Assembly: GCA_030762935.1 (NCBI GenBank)
Contig: CM060893.1
Span: forward strand, 8,476,001 to 8,540,000
Source of the DNA: Hymenopus coronatus
Taxonomy: Eukaryota; Arthropoda; Insecta; Mantodea; Hymenopodidae
DNA length: 64,000 nucleotides
Direction: 5' to 3'
Shown: one piece after another, positions 1-10,321 of the stretch
Layout of the letters: every line of letters begins with the position of its first letter
Position numbering within the stretch: position 1 is the stretch's first letter
Position numbers and translations under genes: made by a program
The notes under the pieces: generated by a model
What the model was told of the DNA's origin: nothing
The model's database searches: none
The model's input: only the letters and a program-made list of their open reading frames with translations

Positions 1-410
1 CCGACTAGACAGTCAATCTACGACTGGTATAGAAAATTTGAGACGACGGGATGTTTGTGCAAAGGGAAGAGCTCGGGAAGACCAAGAGTTTCGGAAGAAA
101 ACGTTGCAATTACAAATTCCACAGCAAACTGTATGGAAAATCTTGCGGAAGCGACTGCACATGATGCCTTACAGATGTTGCAGTTTCTGAGTGAAGAAGA
201 TAAGGTCATACGGCGTGACTTTTGCATCAACATGTTGCGACATGATGAAGACGATGCTGGTTTTTGTGAGTGCATCATTTCATTTTTGTGGTAACGTGGT
301 CTAAAATGTCGTTGGACAACAGTTGCTGATTGCATTCTAGCAAATTCCAACACGCAATATGCTTTTTCCACAGGATTTTCCGCCATTTCAGCTTCTGCAA
401 CAACAACCAA
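1..410. mobile_element. Rearranged mariner/Tc1-like transposase relic
   Basis: The + strand from base 1 reads as the second helix-turn-helix of a mariner-type transposase (PTRQSIYDWYRKFETTGC, then GRPRVSEE), continuing into SEEDKVIRRDFCINMLRHDE before it breaks near 295. The preceding N-terminal part of the same protein (NPVEKAYCVLEFAR, then VVQRHFRPRYHK) lies at about 290-400 on the opposite strand. The head of the gene is therefore inverted against its body, or two truncated copies meet head to head. It is cut by the window edge and is not functional. Confidence 0.75.
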
Positions 411-559
411 AACACTACAGCGTTACCAATAGTAAGAAACGAAACTTTGAGAGTTTCTCAACATACCTCCAAAATAATTAGGTTGCTATCTCTAATAGTT
501 TTTGTTTTACAGGCAGTTGAAGTTGTCTATTTCTTTTGTAGTAACCCTGTATACTGTAA

Positions 560-957
560 TAATCGTATCTATAGAAAGACATCAGGGAGTATCATGATTA
601 CTCAACAAAAACAATAGAATGTATCCATCTCTTAAATCAAAGAACCTCTAAAAATATAAAATTCATTGGCCATCGAGGTATAAAATTATTTAACTAAGTA
701 AAGAATTTGGAGATATTAGTGCTCATAAATTTAGAAAGAAAATTAAAAATATTTTACTGGAACATAAATATTTTTCTATAAATGGTGCATTTGTAAGCAT
801 ATAAACTATTGCTTAATTTGTCTTTGACAGCTATAACCTATGGTCATTTCTTGTATACATTATGTTTTATTGTACTTAAGTATGTTATATTGTTAAACTT
901 ACATGCGTTGACAAAATCATAAATTGTAACAATTTTAAAGGTGAATAAAAAATTGAA
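560..957 (+). mobile_element. LINE 3' end (reverse transcriptase C-terminus and tail)
   Basis: Around 600-790 the + strand reads, with stops, like the last residues of a non-LTR retrotransposon polymerase (KFIGHRGIKLFN, then DISAHKFRKKIKNILLEHKY). It is followed by an AT-rich 3' segment that ends in a degenerate GAATT-type tail near 950. Similar tails occur near 35400 and 60740. The element is 5'-truncated and dead. Confidence 0.55.
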
Positions 958-1179
958 TTGAATCAAGTTTGTCTGAATGCACAGAACATCACATATTGTT
1001 CAGAGTGCTTTTCACAGATGCGCTTAGCGCTTGGCTGATGGAACTTTTTAACTAATGCACATCTTGTGATTTTTTTGCATGTTCAGCAAAGCACATAACA
1101 AAATACCTGAGGTCATACTCCCTACATTTTCAGTTATAACAAATTACAGCTTCAGTACTGAAGAAATGGCTCCTTATGT

Positions 1180-1420
1180 TGCTCTTCGCTTCTCCATGAG
1201 ATGCGTATATCAGTACCAGTCCATATGTCTATCTTGAGGGGGCATAATTTGAGACTCCCAGAATTTTCTTTAAGACATTGGTTTTTAATCTTTCCAGCTG
1301 CTTCAAATGCTTAAATTTTAGATGTGGGCAGATAATGTAGGTGTAATCTTTATCTGAAATAATGTCATTGTAGTGTTGAGATCCAAGACTATGGGGAACT
1401 GATACAATGTAGTTCACAGA
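1180..1420 (-). mobile_element. LINE reverse transcriptase C-terminal fragment
   Basis: The minus strand has a short open stretch whose end (QLERLKTNVLKKILGVSNYAP) resembles the conserved segment after the polymerase domain of RTE/jockey-like LINEs. No other domain remains. The family assignment is tentative. Confidence 0.4.
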
Positions 1421-1544
1421 AAAGACTGTGCAAACTGCGTTCTGAAAATCTGACTCACTTTAGCCTACTATACACCTAAAACAAAATGCAAAATGAATGT
1501 TTATCATATTTAATAAGAAGTACATAGAGGAATAACCTTTAGTA

Positions 1545-2390
1545 AAAATATGATGTGTTCCATTCACTTGACTTTCTCTACATCACTGTAACACATTATT
1601 GTTAAAAAGCATATGCTTCTATCGCCTATATGATAATCGAGATAAACATTAGCAGAAATTGTCTTAATTGCTTGCTTCGTTGTAAGTCGAAGGGAAATAA
1701 GGGAATTCACTAGGCTAAAATAATAGTAAAATCTTTTAAAAGCTGGCTGCCATGCATGGCCAGGAGTTTACAACTTTCCATGTGAGAAAAGTTGAAGTAT
1801 TTTAAATCTCAAATAACTTAAAATATCTCAAAAATGGTCAATTCCACAAAAAAAAAAAAAGTATATGGCATGAATTGTGTGCTTTAATGAGATTTACATT
1901 ATGTATGTAGAAGTTTTTATCTCTTATGGTTTACCAGTTATTCAAAATTCAGAAAAATTCGTTCAGAATAAAGGTCTTTAGAGGCTATTCTCAGAAAATT
2001 CAAGATCTACATTTAATTTTTCATATTTTGTCATATATATATATATATATCCTAAATATAAGGTGTTTTAATCATAATCATTAGAGCCACTTTTTAAATT
2101 TTTTCCATGTAAAGGGTAGTTTAGGGTGGGGGTGGATTTTCTCAAAATCTTTGTGTCGCATCCCTGGAAGATACTGATTAAATGTCAAGTTTGGTATTTT
2201 ACCAACTTTTTGTTTTTGAATTATGTTCACGGAGACACACATGGACCTTTTTCTTAAAATGCTTTTCTTTGATAGAGGGGCCCTAAAACGTGTATTTCTG
2301 GTGAAATCTCAGTATCAAATTTTTTTATGGAAAGGAATACAGTCTCTATACACTGAGCATAGTATGTGTAGAGAAAGTAAAATAGTATGT
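1545..2390 (-). repeat. Repeat family H, copy H1
   Basis: One of about 12 copies or fragments of an unnamed interspersed repeat of roughly 0.85 kb. Marker blocks shared by copies are GATGTGTTCCATTCAC at one end, an AAATTCAAGATxTACATTT block in the middle, and a terminal hairpin made of CTTTCTCTAYRC and its complement. Here the hairpin end is on the right (about 2343-2385), so the copy is in reverse orientation by my convention. It contains a short (TA)n run near 2036-2050. No coding capacity is seen. Confidence 0.75.
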
Positions 2391-2438
2391 AGAAGAGGGA
2401 GTAAAGAGTATTACACATAACATATTTGAATTTTGCAG

Positions 2439-2639
2439 GTTAAAGGATGTGTCTGAGAAGCTGAACAGATTTGGTTGTATAACACCGGCAGCCCTCAGTA
2501 GTCTCAAGGTTGGTGTGAAGCACATTATAGTTGGGCCATCGCACTTTGCCTTGTTGCTGGACGATGGACGCATATGTCGGGTCTCATTCTCGATCATTTC
2601 AGATCGCTTGGATCTTAGTAAGACCGATCCAAATAAGAG
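2439..2639 (+). CDS. UBR5: UBR5 exon 1 of window (second coding exon)
   Basis: The acceptor TTTTGCAG precedes the exon and the donor GTAAGT follows it. The exon begins with the last base of a codon and ends with two bases (AG). It encodes residues 1-66, including LKDVSEKLNRFG and IIVGPSHFALLLDDGRIC, matching the human UBR5 segment after its first exon (VSEKLN, then VGPNHAAFLLEDGRVCR). This is the first strand of the N-terminal RCC1-like region. No exon encoding the initial 20 or so residues was found at 1-2430. Confidence 0.95.
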
Positions 2640-2721
2640 GTAAGTAAGGCAGTTATGTAGTATGCTTACTTTACAGTCTACATGTGTGTTCTATGCTCTG
2701 AATTGTGTTTACATTTTACAG

Positions 2722-3034
2722 CAACAGCAACAACAGCAAGGTTGGCAGCACTGGAGGTGCAGGGTCTACATCTGGAAGTCGCCAGCTGACTAGAACCAGA
2801 GCCCGCATAATGAGATCAAATGCATCACTGCGTGGGGCAGCTGGTGCATCTGCAGGATCTGGAGGTGGACGTGGACCTCCAGGAGTGATAATGGGAGCAG
2901 GGGCAGGCTCAGGCAGTGCTGGTGGAGGTTCTCGACCCATCGTACCCGCCCCTTATGTACCAGAGGAACTAGTATCTCAAGCTCAAGTAGTATTACAAGG
3001 AAAGAGCAGGAATCTGATCATCAGAGAATTGCAG
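2722..3034 (+). CDS. UBR5: UBR5 exon 2: Gly/Ser-rich linker and first half of UBA
   Basis: Only 82 bp of intron separates it from exon 1 (acceptor ATTTTACAG, donor GCAG|GTGTGA). It encodes about residues 67-171: a long Ser/Gly/Ala-rich linker holding a basic patch ([12 protein letters not shown]), then [19 protein letters not shown] at the start of the UBA domain. The linker is much less conserved than the UBA part. It ends in phase 0. Confidence 0.95.
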
Positions 3035-3227
3035 GTGTGATATGAATCCTATCCTGTATTTTGTCCCTTAAACAATGATGATAAGCACTGTTTCTTTGTC
3101 ACATTTCCTTCAGATATTCCAGCAGAGGAACTGAGGCTGCTGTCCTTACCAGAGATGTACAGGGTCATTATTTTATATGGTAGCCCACTCGCGCGCTCTC
3201 TAACAATGCACAAGATTTGGAAGGTGC

Positions 3228-4300
3228 CAGGAAAACTATGCAGGCAGAGGTATCTGTAATAGATGCTGGAAATGTTGAACCTCTGCTCTCAAACATGCAT
3301 CATATATCTTTAAAATGTTGTCGCTCACTCGCTGGAGTTCAGCAGCATGAATTGTCATGATTTCTTGCACAATATTATCTCTAAATTCCTCTAGTGTATG
3401 AGGATTGGAATGATACACTTCGTCTTTTAAAGAACCCCATAAATAAAAATTACAACTCGTTAGGTCAGGAGAACGAGGGGGCTACAATACAACACTAATA
3501 ATTCTGTCATCAAACACCTCTTGCATTTTAACGATTCGGCAGCCATGTGTGCTGGTGCAGAATCTTGCAGGACCAACCACATGGTTTCTCTTCTTCTGTC
3601 AAGCAATTGAAAAATGGTTTGAGAATTAGCCTTTGATATCGCTGTGCATTTATTGTTTCATCAAAGAAAACAGGGCCTATTATTCTTCTAGCATTTATTG
3701 CACACCAAACTACAATTTTCTGATCATAGTGAGGCGTTTCATCCAACAGCACAGGTTTTTCTAAAGCCCAGTGTCGACTGTTGTATTTACATGTCCATTT
3801 AAGTGAAACCAAGATTTGTCAGAGATAAACAGAAGCTGTGGGTCAAGAAACCTCTTTTTTCATTGAAAAAAACCAATGTAATAATTCACATGTTTACCAG
3901 AGTCTTTTTTACTTTTAATGCTTGCACTCATGTGTAGTGTAATAAGATTTTAATTTCAACAGATGTGTAGCATTTCTAGCAGAAGATGGAGATACACCTG
4001 TTTGATTTTTCAACATGAATGCTCCAAAGTGGCAGCAATTTCATCCAATTTCTTCTCTCTTAACACTAACCACCTAGAATGTTTCTTGTCCAACACTGAA
4101 CCTAAAGCTTCAAATTTATTCACGACTGCATGTATAGTTTTCGTTGTAGGTGGTACAGAGTTTGTAAACTTTTCAGAAACTCCCTGTGCATGCGGTGAGC
4201 AGATTCATGCTTAAAGTAAACTTTACAAATGAACGCAGATTCTTCCATAATTAAGTGATGCACCATGTTTACTGCAGTGACTGAAGCACCTAACTGACAA
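3228..4300 (-). mobile_element. Degenerate DDE transposase (mariner/Tc1-type), intron 2
   Basis: Read on the minus strand from about 4265 down, the pieces come in transposase order: an N-terminal helix-turn-helix-like part (KLDEIAATLEH), a catalytic-core part with VVWCAINARRIIGPVFF and QRYQRLILKPFF, and a C-terminal part with YHSNPHTLEEFRDNIVQEI and LQRVSDNILKIYDACLRAEV. Frameshifts and stops break all of it. The C-terminal segment is shared with the fold-back element at 47.7-48.4 kb. Confidence 0.75.
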
Positions 4301-4336
4301 TGGCTAACTACAAGTGCACTTCATTCAGCAACACAG

Positions 4337-4757
4337 AAATGGTGACAAATTATTTTTGAGCAGGAATTGGCAGTCCAAAATCCCCGCAGACAACACGGGA
4401 GTAGGAAAGGAGAGAATGGCCGTGAATGGGTTATCAATTATTACAATGACACTATTTGCAAGAGCCTCTGTAATAGGAATGTTTACAAACTGTCTAAAAG
4501 CTCAGCAAATGGGGCTATATAAACTGAACTAGGCAGAATAGGGAATAAAGGAAAAATAACGACAAGAACCCTGAAATATTGGTTTAGGGACAATAATTTA
4601 GAAGAGAATAGCATTGGGATAAAAGTGGCAGAAAATAATCTCAGTGTTACACTGAGTAATGCAAGCAGATTCTGCTATTGGTATTTAGATCTGAAACCAG
4701 GGACAGAATTTGCAGCAGCATTAGACAAATTAGAATACTCAGTTGTTTAAGAATTGT
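4337..4757 (+). pseudogene. Unidentified coding-like stretch with one in-frame stop
   Basis: One + strand frame stays open for about 140 codons except for a single TAA near 4520. No start codon is apparent. The segment after the stop contains GRIGNKGKITTRTLKYWF and SRFCYWYLDLKPGTEFAAAL before a terminal TAA. I do not recognise the family. LINE polymerases carry a vaguely similar RTLKYW motif, so transposon origin is possible. It lies in intron 2 just before exon 3, out of frame with the splice sites used by UBR5. Confidence 0.35.
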
Positions 4758-4826
4758 ACTCAGAATATTTACCTATTTGTCTATGTTCCTCCTTCTCAAA
4801 ACTTAATGTAGTCTTGTAAATTTCAG

Positions 4827-5035
4827 CGAACAAACCTTGATGTGAATCTAGCTGTCAACAACCTTCTTAGTCGAGATGACGAAGAGGGTGATGATGCTGA
4901 GGATGCTCCTGATTCGTACGTTCCAGAGGACCTTATTTCATTGCTTGATGGTGGTTTTCATGCAGACCATTCCGTCATCATTGATGCTGATGCAATGTTT
5001 TCCGAAGACATGTTTGGTTATTCAGCAATGAGAAA
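4827..5035 (+). CDS. UBR5: UBR5 exon 3: second half of UBA domain
   Basis: Acceptor TTTCAG, donor AGAAA|GTAAGC. Encodes residues 172-240. [20 protein letters not shown] finishes the UBA domain and is close to identical with human UBR5. [20 protein letters not shown] and [13 protein letters not shown] follow, another strongly conserved block. UBA domains of this type bind ubiquitin. Ends two bases into a codon. Confidence 0.97.
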
Positions 5036-5867
5036 GTAAGCATATGCATTTGCTACAGTGGAACACTTATTATGGCAATGAGCCCTTTTATATGCATGAA
5101 ACAACTTACAAAATGCTGCCTGTATTATATGTAATACAGTACAACTTGTATTAAGGGACCGCTAATGGTTCCATTGAAAATAAATCTTTTAGACTTATTA
5201 ATGCTTAATAGGCATAAAACTTTATTTTTTACACAATGTATCATATTATTTAGGCTAGTAATGTAAGGAATTTTACCCTTGGTATGGAATGCAAGTGGTA
5301 TTATTACTGTACAATGGTTACACCACTTGACATTATTTCAGTACATGGGTACTTTTGTTATTCTGTCATTAGAGCCGCTTTATAGTTACGTATTGGTCTG
5401 TAATCAACGTCTAGGACCCTAAGCTTAAAAGCGTAGCCGAAGGATATTTTTTATGTGTAGAGGAGTGTAGCAGTTGACGGTAGGACATAGCAGATAAATC
5501 AGTGAAGCTAAAACCCCAATTTTCCCAAGAAGTCAAAACTTCGGCAGTCTGGTGACTTTCACATCTGAACAACTTGTTGTTTTCAACACTTTCAAAAATG
5601 GCTGGTGTGCAGAAGTCACTTAAATTACTTCTTAAGACTGTTGTGTGTGGGTGTGGGGGTGGGTGCGCTGCAATCATCATATAGCTTTACCATTGGATCC
5701 CTTATACAATGCCATTCTTCCTCCTCACATTTTCTTCAGGATTACCAAGTTTCAATAGTTACATTTAATAGTGTTGTTTAATCCTGGCAAGTAAAGAGAT
5801 AGGAATTTCAATCATTTCACATAGTGGCCAGCTTTTATAGGATGAGACTGTCGCTTTAGCACATGCA
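5036..5867 (+). other. Intron 3, left part: no recognised element
   Basis: AT-rich intron sequence with a GT-rich run near 5639-5666. I see no gene or recognisable mobile element in it. Confidence 0.5.
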
Positions 5868-6182
5868 TTTCTATTTCCCTTCTACTTACAAGGAAGCTAA
5901 TAATAATAAGACTGCTTATGTTTATCTTGATTAGCATGATGTAGATAACAGATTAATGTTTTGAATAAAAGGTTTGTTACCGAACAGCTAGCAGACATCA
6001 TGTGAATGGAACACATTAGATTTTTTCCCTTCTACTTATAAGGAACAAGGTAATAAGGACAATTTCTGCTAGCGTTTATCTTGCTTACCATGAAATAGAA
6101 TGAAGAATAAGCTTTTTAACAATAATTTGTTACAGAGATGTAGAGAATGTTATGTAAATTGAACAAATCAGATTTTTTTCCC
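5868..6182 (+). repeat. Two tandem copies of the distal end of family H
   Basis: The roughly 155 bp non-hairpin end of family H (from TTCCCTTCTACTTA to GGAACACATTAGATTTTTT) occurs twice in direct succession, at about 5868-6020 and 6028-6180. The second unit starts where the first ends, with no other part of the repeat present. Confidence 0.6.
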
Positions 6183-6194
6183 CTTATGTTACTA

Positions 6195-6610
6195 AAAAAT
6201 ATTCTGTATCACCTCTGTATCTTCAAACCACCACCTAGCTCCTTTCCAGAAACCATTTATATTATTTTCCTTCTTTCTTCAAATGTCTTCCAATCTATTG
6301 CTTTTTAAGTTGCTTGTATACTGTAGCTCCACCCATTTTTCTTTTTAAGTTCTTTTAAAATTGTAGGCATTGCCTCAATAAATTCTTTTCATCTAGGTTT
6401 AATAGTCTATACCATTATTTGAAAACTCTCTCCATTACCATATCCTTCTCACTCTTCCCATTTCAATTTGAACAAATTTCTTTACTGTGGCTTTTGGCAT
6501 GCCTAAAACTTCCCTACAAGACATCCTGTGTACTGCATCAACCACTTCCCATCCTGCGTCTAGTCCTTGTATTTCACTTCCATATAGCATTAAAATTGAT
6601 CAAAAGAATC
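6195..6610 (-). mobile_element. LINE C-terminal fragment
   Basis: The minus strand reads YGSEIQGLDAGWEVVDAVHR then SCREVLGMPKATVKKFVQIE. This is the usual YGSE..W / CK.VLG.P..T sequence found after the polymerase domain of arthropod LINEs. It degrades into stops further along. It is truncated at both ends and lies immediately left of a Penelope-like fragment. Confidence 0.55.
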
Positions 6611-6648
6611 AAAATTCTGGAAGTGGTACACAGTTAAACATAATTATA

Positions 6649-7138
6649 CATTGGTTATAAAATGAGTCAAATTTACACTTGAATTGCTTCACTAAGTAAT
6701 AAATTACCTGGACATGTTTTGCAGGCGTATGTTGCCTACATCAACAACAGATTTCGACTGGCCGGCCTGTTGGTATTTTCTGTGGACTCCTCTCCTTTCT
6801 CTGGTGGCTGATGAATGAACTTGTAGAGCGGGTTGTCATCAGCCGGAATTCGAAAATTCATAAGGCTGCTTTAAAATAAAGATCTTTTCCCATATGTTTA
6901 ATTCTAGCAGTTGCTGTACTGATTTTAACAAGTGCACGTTATCTTTGATTCTATGGCTACTATCCCAAGTATGTGAGGCTACTGCTGATTTCTCCATTTG
7001 GTTCTTTCTTAAGTGTGCCAGATGTTCCTTCAGCCTGGTTCCTATGTTTCTTCTGGTTTGTCCTATGTATCTTTTATCATAGTTTTTACAGTTGATTCTG
7101 TAAATTCCTGCATCCAAGAAATCATTTTATAACCAATG
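6649..7138 (-). mobile_element. Penelope-like element fragment with GIY-YIG domain
   Basis: The minus strand at 7117-6839 encodes a 92-residue piece with AGIYRINCKNYDKRYIGQTR, then RLKEH, and a proper stop. This is the GIY-YIG endonuclease that forms the C-terminus of Penelope-like retroelements; the reverse transcriptase is gone. The fragment is bounded by inverted copies of CATTGGTTATAAAATGA (6650) and its complement (about 7120-7138). The same ends occur back to back in the fold-back at 7437. Confidence 0.8.
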
Positions 7139-7192
7139 TGTTATTTAACATTATTGATATGTTTTAATACATAATTTTTATTATTTTTTCAG

Positions 7193-7362
7193 CCGAGGGA
7201 GTTCGAGTAGTCGACGCCTGGCTACTGACAGGGATAGAGAATCAGACAGAGACAGAGATCGAGATAGAGACAGCTTTTCTCGATGGAGAGATCGTCAATA
7301 TTTTGGACCTAGACGCTGGCTTGAATCTGCCTTACGAGACTCATCATGGGACAAGGATGCAG
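7193..7362 (+). CDS. UBR5: UBR5 exon 4: Ser/Arg/Asp-repeat segment
   Basis: Acceptor TTTTTTCAG, donor GCAG|GTAATT. Encodes about residues 241-297: a Ser-rich start, an RD/RDRDRDRD-type charged run, then QYFGPRRWLESALRDSSWDK. It corresponds to the human segment with alternating acidic and basic residues followed by RRWLDGASFD. It begins by completing a codon and ends with one base (G). Confidence 0.93.
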
Positions 7363-7436
7363 GTAATTGTTACAACAAAACTTAGAAGTCCAAAAAGGTA
7401 AACAGAAGATCAAAAGAATCAAAATACTGGAAGTGG

Positions 7437-7594
7437 TACACAGTGAAGCATAATTACACATTGGTTATAAAATGGGTCAAACTTTCTATTGATGATGTAG
7501 GCAACATACGCCTGTGAAACATGTCCAGGTTATTTATTACTTAGTGAAGCAATTCAAGTGTAAATTTGACTCATTTTATAACCAATGGATAAAC
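7437..7594. repeat. Short fold-back with Penelope-type ends
   Basis: About 157 bp bounded by TTGGTTATAAAATGGGTCAAA on the left and TTTGACTCATTTTATAACCAA on the right, which are inverted copies of each other. The ends match those of the Penelope-like fragment at 6649-7138, so this looks like two element ends joined without a body. Confidence 0.65.
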
Positions 7595-7661
7595 AAAAGC
7601 TTCTTGTGATTAAAACATTAATTCTTTTAAATAACTCGAAGTTTGAGACAAGTGAAGTAGT

Positions 7662-7852
7662 TCAAGTATAATAGTTGAAAATGAGTCGGAACAGTGACAC
7701 TCACCTCACTTAAATGACATTTTTCCAAAACATATGTTTCAAGGGCATTTGTCCTCTTCTTCAGTTGAGGTCGGACTAATGGCCAATTGAAGAAGAGGGC
7801 AAACACCCTTGAAACATATGTTTTGAAAAAGTTTCATTTTCAACCATTATAA
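7662..7852. repeat. Fold-back palindrome
   Basis: Left arm contains AAAACATATGTTTCAAGGGC and GTCCTCTTCTTCA; the right arm contains their complements (GAAGAAGAGGGC, then CCTTGAAACATATGTTTT). The outer ends are TAATAGTTGAAAATGA and TTTCATTTTCAACCATTA. The left arm carries about 40 extra bases. A related single arm occurs at about 17405-17500. Confidence 0.65.
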
Positions 7853-7913
7853 TTAATTCTTTTGTTGAATTTAACAAAGATTATTGCAACCTGTTTTTCT
7901 CTTGTATTTACAG

Positions 7914-8110
7914 AAAGTAAAAAGAAAGAGTTTGCAGCACAGAGTCCTCTTTGGATGTCAGATGAGTTAGAATTCTGGCCAGAAAGAGGAACAGAACAAC
8001 CACAGTTTACTCTGATTGCTGCTCTGCATAGCGAGTTGGTAGCCGTGAGTAGCACTGGGCAGCTCTACCAGTGGAAATGGAGCGAACCTGAACCTTACAG
8101 ACACTCGGAG
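7914..8110 (+). CDS. UBR5: UBR5 exon 5: RCC1-like propeller segment
   Basis: Acceptor TATTTACAG, donor GGAG|GTGAGC. Encodes about residues 298-363: a Lys/Glu-rich link, then PLWMSDELEFWPERG and ALHSELVAVSSTGQLYQWKW followed by SEPEPYR. Human UBR5 has the near-identical ALYSELLAVSSKGELYQWKW, a blade of the N-terminal beta-propeller. Ends in phase 0. Confidence 0.97.
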
Positions 8111-8224
8111 GTGAGCAGCAGATTTCTCTTCCAATTCCAGTATTCATTGATTTCCTGCTCTAGATTCTGAAGTATAGAAACTATTGTAATCCACCCAAAA
8201 ATTTGATATTGAGATTTTACTACA

Positions 8225-9334
8225 ACACTGTATTTATCCAAATACAAGACAACCCCTATTTTTCAGAACTTAATTTTGGAATTCAGTATTACCATCTATA
8301 CAGTATTACCATTTAATGGCTTGCGATATGTTTTGAGCAAACTAATTGATACTAAAGCTGATGATTATTATTATTATTATTGTTGTTGTAATACTGTTTT
8401 TGTTGTATATTTGAATTTGTGCGGAAATTCAGGTTTTGAATAGTTGACAGAGAGGGTAGTATGGAATGGGTGACGACAACGGTGGCAGCAGCATAATGAC
8501 AATGATGGATATGATTTTGTATTTAGACAACATAATTAATATAACACATCATAAATTATTTTATCTAATTTGAATATGTGCCAAAATTCACATTTGGAGG
8601 ACGAGAGCCAGAGAAGGGAGTAGGCAGAATGGAAATGTGCAATGATAGACTGTGACTGTGGCGGCAGCATAGCAGTAACGACAATCATGGATATGATTTT
8701 CTATTTAGACAACATGTTTAATATAACACACCATAAAGTTGTTTACTTAATTTTTAATTTGCGCAGAAATTCACATTGTGAGTGGGAGAGAGACGGAGAA
8801 TGGAAACGTTGTAGTATGTTTGTTTTGTGCTGTGACGGCAGTAGGTGTTGACAACAATTATAGTATGATTTACAAGACATCATACTTAATATACGTTAAA
8901 CATTTTAACTAATTCAAATTTACACGTTAATTCATGTTTTGAGCATTAGAGACTGAGAAGGGAGGGCAGAATGTGTGCTATGGTAGATGCTAACGTAGGT
9001 TACCTGTTACGAATGGTAGAACATAGCGGCAAGAGCATAGCTGTAACAACAATTATGGACCCTATTTTCTATTAAGACAACACAGGCCCATTAACAGCTA
9101 ATTTTTGGTGCGAAATGAAATGTATAAAATCTGCAGCATTCATTGCGACCTTGGTGGTAACACATACTATTTCCCCCAAGCTTCACCACTGCCATACCCG
9201 CAAATTTTGACTTACCTTCTTCCCACATGGTATTTGGAAAACATTTATTGCAAATGCCAGATGACCCCCCCAGTTCTGAATATTAATATTTTGGAAAAAA
9301 ATATTGCCTTGTATTCAGATAATTATGGTATATG
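8225..9334 (-). repeat. Repeat family M, copy M1, with internal tandem units
   Basis: Starts ACTGTATTTATCCAAATACA and ends with the complementary GCCTTGTATTCAGATAATTA, i.e. inverted ends shared with the copies at 20143, 41756 and 59250. Between about 8400 and 9085 a unit of about 165-200 bp recurs roughly four times, each containing a GACAACAT-type block followed by an AATTCACATT-type block and a GGCAGCAGCATA-type block. No open reading frame. It behaves as a non-autonomous DNA transposon; the superfamily is unassigned. Confidence 0.65.
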
Positions 9335-9445
9335 TCTTAAAATTCCTTAAATCCAAAAAAAACCTTTTTAAAAAAGATTTTTGTGAGTGTGCACTCTATC
9401 TGATTGTGCCCAACACATGATTATCCATTGACACAATGCTCATTA

Positions 9446-9625
9446 GCCCGCATGGGTAGTGTGGTGGTAGTGTGTCTGCCTCATATTCAACAGGTCGTGA
9501 GTTCGAATCTCGCTTAGGGTAAGATTTTGGGGGGGGGGGGTCCCTTTATCCTGAGAAGACATCATTTGACCAATTTCATTCATCGTCCGATATGATCAAC
9601 CAGGTTAAAGGACGTTAAACTATCA
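9446..9625 (+). mobile_element. tRNA-derived SINE B, copy 1
   Basis: The head GCCCGCATGGGTAGTGTGG, then GTGGTAGTGTGTCTGCCTC, resembles a tRNA with an A box; GGTCGTGAGTTCGAATCTC is a good B box. A G-rich run (9527-9540) and a body shared with the copy at 37930 follow (TTATCCTGAGAAGAC, GGTTAAAGGACGTTAA). Internal parts are deleted relative to that copy. Confidence 0.7.
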
Positions 9626-9877
9626 TCCCCAACATTCCCAGCTAAAAGGAGGGGATTGCAAATAGTAACACATGCAAAATTATGTTGGTGGCATAGTACA
9701 GGTAAAAATATAAGTGTTTAAATATACCAAATGCTCTCTTTAGTTATCTTGTTTGTCATGCTTTTTGCAGGTCATGAAATTGAGATTTATCCCATGCAAA
9801 TATTATTTTGTCATTAGATTACATAATTTTAACAATTGATAACTGTGTTACTCATGCATGTTTTATTTTTGTTTTAG

Positions 9878-10146
9878 AACTCCAACATCCATCATCCGAA
9901 AACAGTAGCGTTAGGACTGTTGTCTGAACGTGTAGTTCTTATATCAGCCACAGTGATCCGCTGCTCGGTGGCTACAGAAAGTGGGAAGGTGGCAACATGG
10001 CTGGATGAGCTGCTGAACCATGCTGCTGTCAAGTTAGAACATCCTGCCCAAAGCTTCACAGAGTTCACTCTGGACCACATCGTCTCACTACACACATGTA
10101 CTCTGTATACTGTTGCTAGGCTGGAAAGTGGTGCCCTCTATTGGTG
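9878..10146 (+). CDS. UBR5: UBR5 exon 6: RCC1-like propeller segment
   Basis: Acceptor TTTTAG, donor TGGTG|GTACGT. Encodes residues 364-452, with [20 protein letters not shown], then [10 protein letters not shown] and [12 protein letters not shown], and ends LYWW where the second Trp codon is split by the intron. Human UBR5 has KVATWVDETL and KLEHTAQ at the same place. Ends two bases into a codon. Confidence 0.97.
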
Positions 10147-10321
10147 GTACGTGTCACAGTTGTAATGTCTTTTATACAGTGAGATTGTTGTATGGTGAGG
10201 CCATGATCACTCATATGTATTCTCCATACACTCTCTTATTATACTGGGGGGATTTTATGTTCCATAACTCCTAAATTGCATACAAGGGTCACTCCATAAG
10301 TTTTTTAGAATGGGCGCAATA

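Noticed and set aside
1..2438. First coding exon of UBR5 (initiator Met and about 20 residues)
   Set aside because: No sequence resembling the conserved N-terminal HFVVHPLPGTE motif with a suitable donor was found, so it must lie to the left of the window.
2716..2940. GC-rich minus-strand ORF of 74 codons
   Set aside because: Antisense shadow of the Gly/Ser/Ala-rich part of UBR5 exon 2.
6839..7117. GIY-YIG ORF as a homing endonuclease or a host structure-specific nuclease gene
   Set aside because: The same domain recurs at least six times in the window in broken form, next to Penelope-type linker sequence and inverted ends, so it is retroelement debris.
8225..9090. CRISPR-like array (regularly spaced repeats)
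   Set aside because: Units are 165-200 bp, diverged, and contained in a eukaryotic repeat element. There is no short identical repeat with unique spacers.
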